From positions 62,001 through 126,000 of the forward strand of contig NZ_JABXOF010000005.1 in the NCBI RefSeq assembly GCF_013375155.1: 64,000 nt of DNA, given 5' to 3'. Shown piece by piece: positions 62,733 through 64,000 of the stretch. Source of the DNA: Serratia ureilytica. Its GTDB lineage: Bacteria; Pseudomonadota; Gammaproteobacteria; Enterobacterales; Enterobacteriaceae. Both the position numbers and the translations under genes were made by a program. The first letter of the stretch is position 1, and each line of letters starts with the position of its first letter. The notes under the pieces are model-generated. The model did no database searches, was not told where the DNA came from, and worked only from the letters and a program-made list of their open reading frames with translations.

Positions 62733-64000
62733 GCGATTCTTTTTTACTTAAGGACCTGGCGGAAAATTTAGTGCCTTTCACGGCACACCGGGTTACGTCC
62801 TCTCTCATTTGGTCCGCCGAAGAAAAGGCAGACGGCGAAGCGCTGCACGCCGCGTGCAGCTATCTGGTCACTCCCGATACGCCAGGCGCCGTCAAAGTTT
62901 TCCACGCGGAACGTTACGGCGGAGGCGGTATTCAACGTAACGGCGGCGGCGCCCGCTGCGGTTTTGATGGCCGTTACCAGGTGAAAGGAATCGGTGCTAA
63001 TCCGCTGGTCGGGCAAGGTTCGGATTGGTATCACTCCAATGGCGAACTGCGCGCCGAACAGGCGATCTATGAAGCCCTATGGAGCGAAATGCTGGCGCAG
63101 ACGTTGCCTTATGGCGCCGCGCGCACCCACGCGATTTTGCTCACCGACAGCTATACCCATGGGGATTTCACCCGCACAAAGGGCCGCTCTCGCCGCGCCC
63201 TTCTGGTTCGCGAGCCCCTGGTCCGCCCGGCACATTTTGAACGAACGCCCTACTTCCGGCCCAAAGCGGAATATGCAGGGCAGCTCATGCATGACGTTCA
63301 ACGGGTTAAATCCGTGCTTCGCCGCCTGCCGGACTATTTGCCGGTCCCCACCGCGGGCTTCAGCGAACAGGCCGCTCGCGATCCGCGGCGCCGCTGCCTT
63401 GAGGGGATGTATGAGCTCACCAAACGTCTGGCTCGGCAAATGGCGTTTTGCCGCACCCGCTTCCTGATGTTGACCACTTCATCCTCCAACATCACCATGG
63501 ACGGTAGGGTATTGGATTTTAACGGGCTAACCTGTTTATTCCCCAGCGATCATCGTTACGATTTCGAATACCAGCTCAAGTTTGCACAATTGATGAGAGA
63601 ACCGGCAATCATTCAGAACAGCCTATCCGAGCTGTGCTTCTACCTTGGGAAGTACCTGTTTGATCGGCCTTTCATTGCCATCGCCCAGCAACAGGTAAAA
63701 ACCTATTTCTGGCATTTTTTTCAGCAGGCCTGTTGCCGTGGCTATTTGACGCTACTGGGCATTCCCATCGACCTGCTCTCACCGGCGGAGACGCCAAAAC
63801 CCTTAGAGAGGCTGGCAAACAGTTTCCTGCAGCTGCTTATCCACCGTTGCCGAAAGCTCTATGTCTCAGCGGAAATGGCGGGAGACGAATCGCCGCTGGA
63901 ACGTTTGGTCGTGACCTTGATTCGCTGCAGCCAAGGGCACCCCGTCCCCACGCATGACGATTTCTCACGGGATGCGCGTTTTATGGGCACCCTGCGCGCT
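62729..64000 (+). CDS. SelO-like pseudokinase-fold protein (3' end outside window)
   Basis: 424 codons read to the window edge without a stop. RNGGGARCGFDGRYQVKGIG continues to NPLVG; the Gly-rich turn and K86 align by eye with the SelO/YdiU segment where a Lys binds ATP (xLKGAGxTPYSR). The acidic helix EAIYEALWSEML parallels SelO's REFLCSEAM, and SSSNITMDGRVLDFNG (N254, D263) parallels the SelO metal-binding N and D of NTDNMSLLGLTLDYG. SelO enzymes transfer AMP to proteins. Remote similarity only; it could be an adenylyltransferase or a conjugation factor. Cotranslated with the NRPS. Confidence 0.6.
   Translation, partial: MSDSFLLKDLAENLVPFTAHRVTSSLIWSAEEKADGEALHAACSYLVTPDTPGAVKVFHAERYGGGGIQRNGGGARCGFDGRYQVKGIGANPLVGQGSDWYHSNGELRAEQAIYEALWSEMLAQTLPYGAARTHAILLTDSYTHGDFTRTKGRSRRALLVREPLVRPAHFERTPYFRPKAEYAGQLMHDVQRVKSVLRRLPDYLPVPTAGFSEQAARDPRRRCLEGMYELTKRLARQMAFCRTRFLMLTTSSSNITMDGRVLDFNGLTCLFPSDHRYDFEYQLKFAQLMREPAIIQNSLSELCFYLGKYLFDRPFIAIAQQQVKTYFWHFFQQACCRGYLTLLGIPIDLLSPAETPKPLERLANSFLQLLIHRCRKLYVSAEMAGDESPLERLVVTLIRCSQGHPVPTHDDFSRDARFMGTLRA

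Noticed and set aside
1..64000. Search by eye for tRNA, rRNA, CRISPR arrays, insertion sequences and integrases
   Set aside because: None seen. No cloverleaf with a GTTCRAN motif, no regularly spaced repeats and no transposase or integrase motif.

Overview
The window is a GC-rich enterobacterial chromosome segment. Gene order (talA-tktB-nudK-narQ-narP, acrD-ypfM, yffB-dapE-ypfN, ypfH-tmcA-ypfJ-purC-bamC-dapA, gcvR-bcp-perM, bepA-yfgD-hda-uraA-upp-purMN) follows the E. coli 55-56 min region. Codon use, extra genes and protein sequences point to Serratia (S. marcescens-like) or a close relative. The species call is inference; the synteny is seen directly.

Layout. 1-1.8 kb: a divergent dehydrogenase / RpiB-family isomerase pair, probably polyol catabolism, with two CRP-like sites between them. 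1.9-12.2 kb: non-oxidative pentose phosphate enzymes, the nitrate/nitrite sensor pair NarQ-NarP, and the RND pump AcrD. 12.2-17.4 kb: ypfM, small accessory genes (TPR protein, acetyltransferase, an acetyltransferase remnant, an AT-rich LuxR-type regulator), then the yffB-dapE-M15 peptidase-ypfN operon. 17.4-26.5 kb: core housekeeping genes (tRNA acetyltransferase, purine, lysine and outer-membrane assembly genes). 26.5-33.3 kb: a variable stretch with a predicted 31-residue membrane peptide, strong hairpins, several regulators, a molbindin, a LysE exporter, and an NDH-2-like oxidoreductase beside an Rrf2 regulator. 33.5-42.2 kb: bepA, yfgD, a possible toxin-antitoxin-like pair, hda with a CTG start, an envelope-stress-like lipoprotein/GlsB pair, uraA-upp and purMN.

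42.2-64 kb is the exciting part. Where purN is normally followed by ppk, an AT-rich segment leads into a large RiPP biosynthetic cluster. It encodes an 80-residue Cys/Ser/Thr-rich precursor, an ABC-2 exporter, a split lantibiotic-dehydratase pair (elimination and glutamylation proteins), a YcaO cyclodehydratase ending in PxPxP, a short E1-like Zn partner, a fused partner/SagB-type double dehydrogenase, a PqqD-M50 metalloprotease, a small membrane protein and a four-gene MacAB-like exporter. This is thiopeptide/goadsporin-type chemistry (azoles plus dehydroamino acids), unusual in Enterobacterales. Only one small SpaB_C-type protein is seen, so a linear azole/dehydroalanine peptide is likelier than a macrocyclic thiopeptide.

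Immediately downstream lie an EntF-like single-module NRPS (C-A-T-TE) whose adenylation pocket reads as serine-specific, and, overlapping it by 4 bp, a SelO-like pseudokinase-fold protein cut by the window end. The precursor ends in a Ser/Gly-rich tail resembling siderophore-microcin C termini. I therefore propose, as a hypothesis only, a catecholate-siderophore-conjugated azole RiPP; the NRPS may instead belong to an independent adjacent locus.
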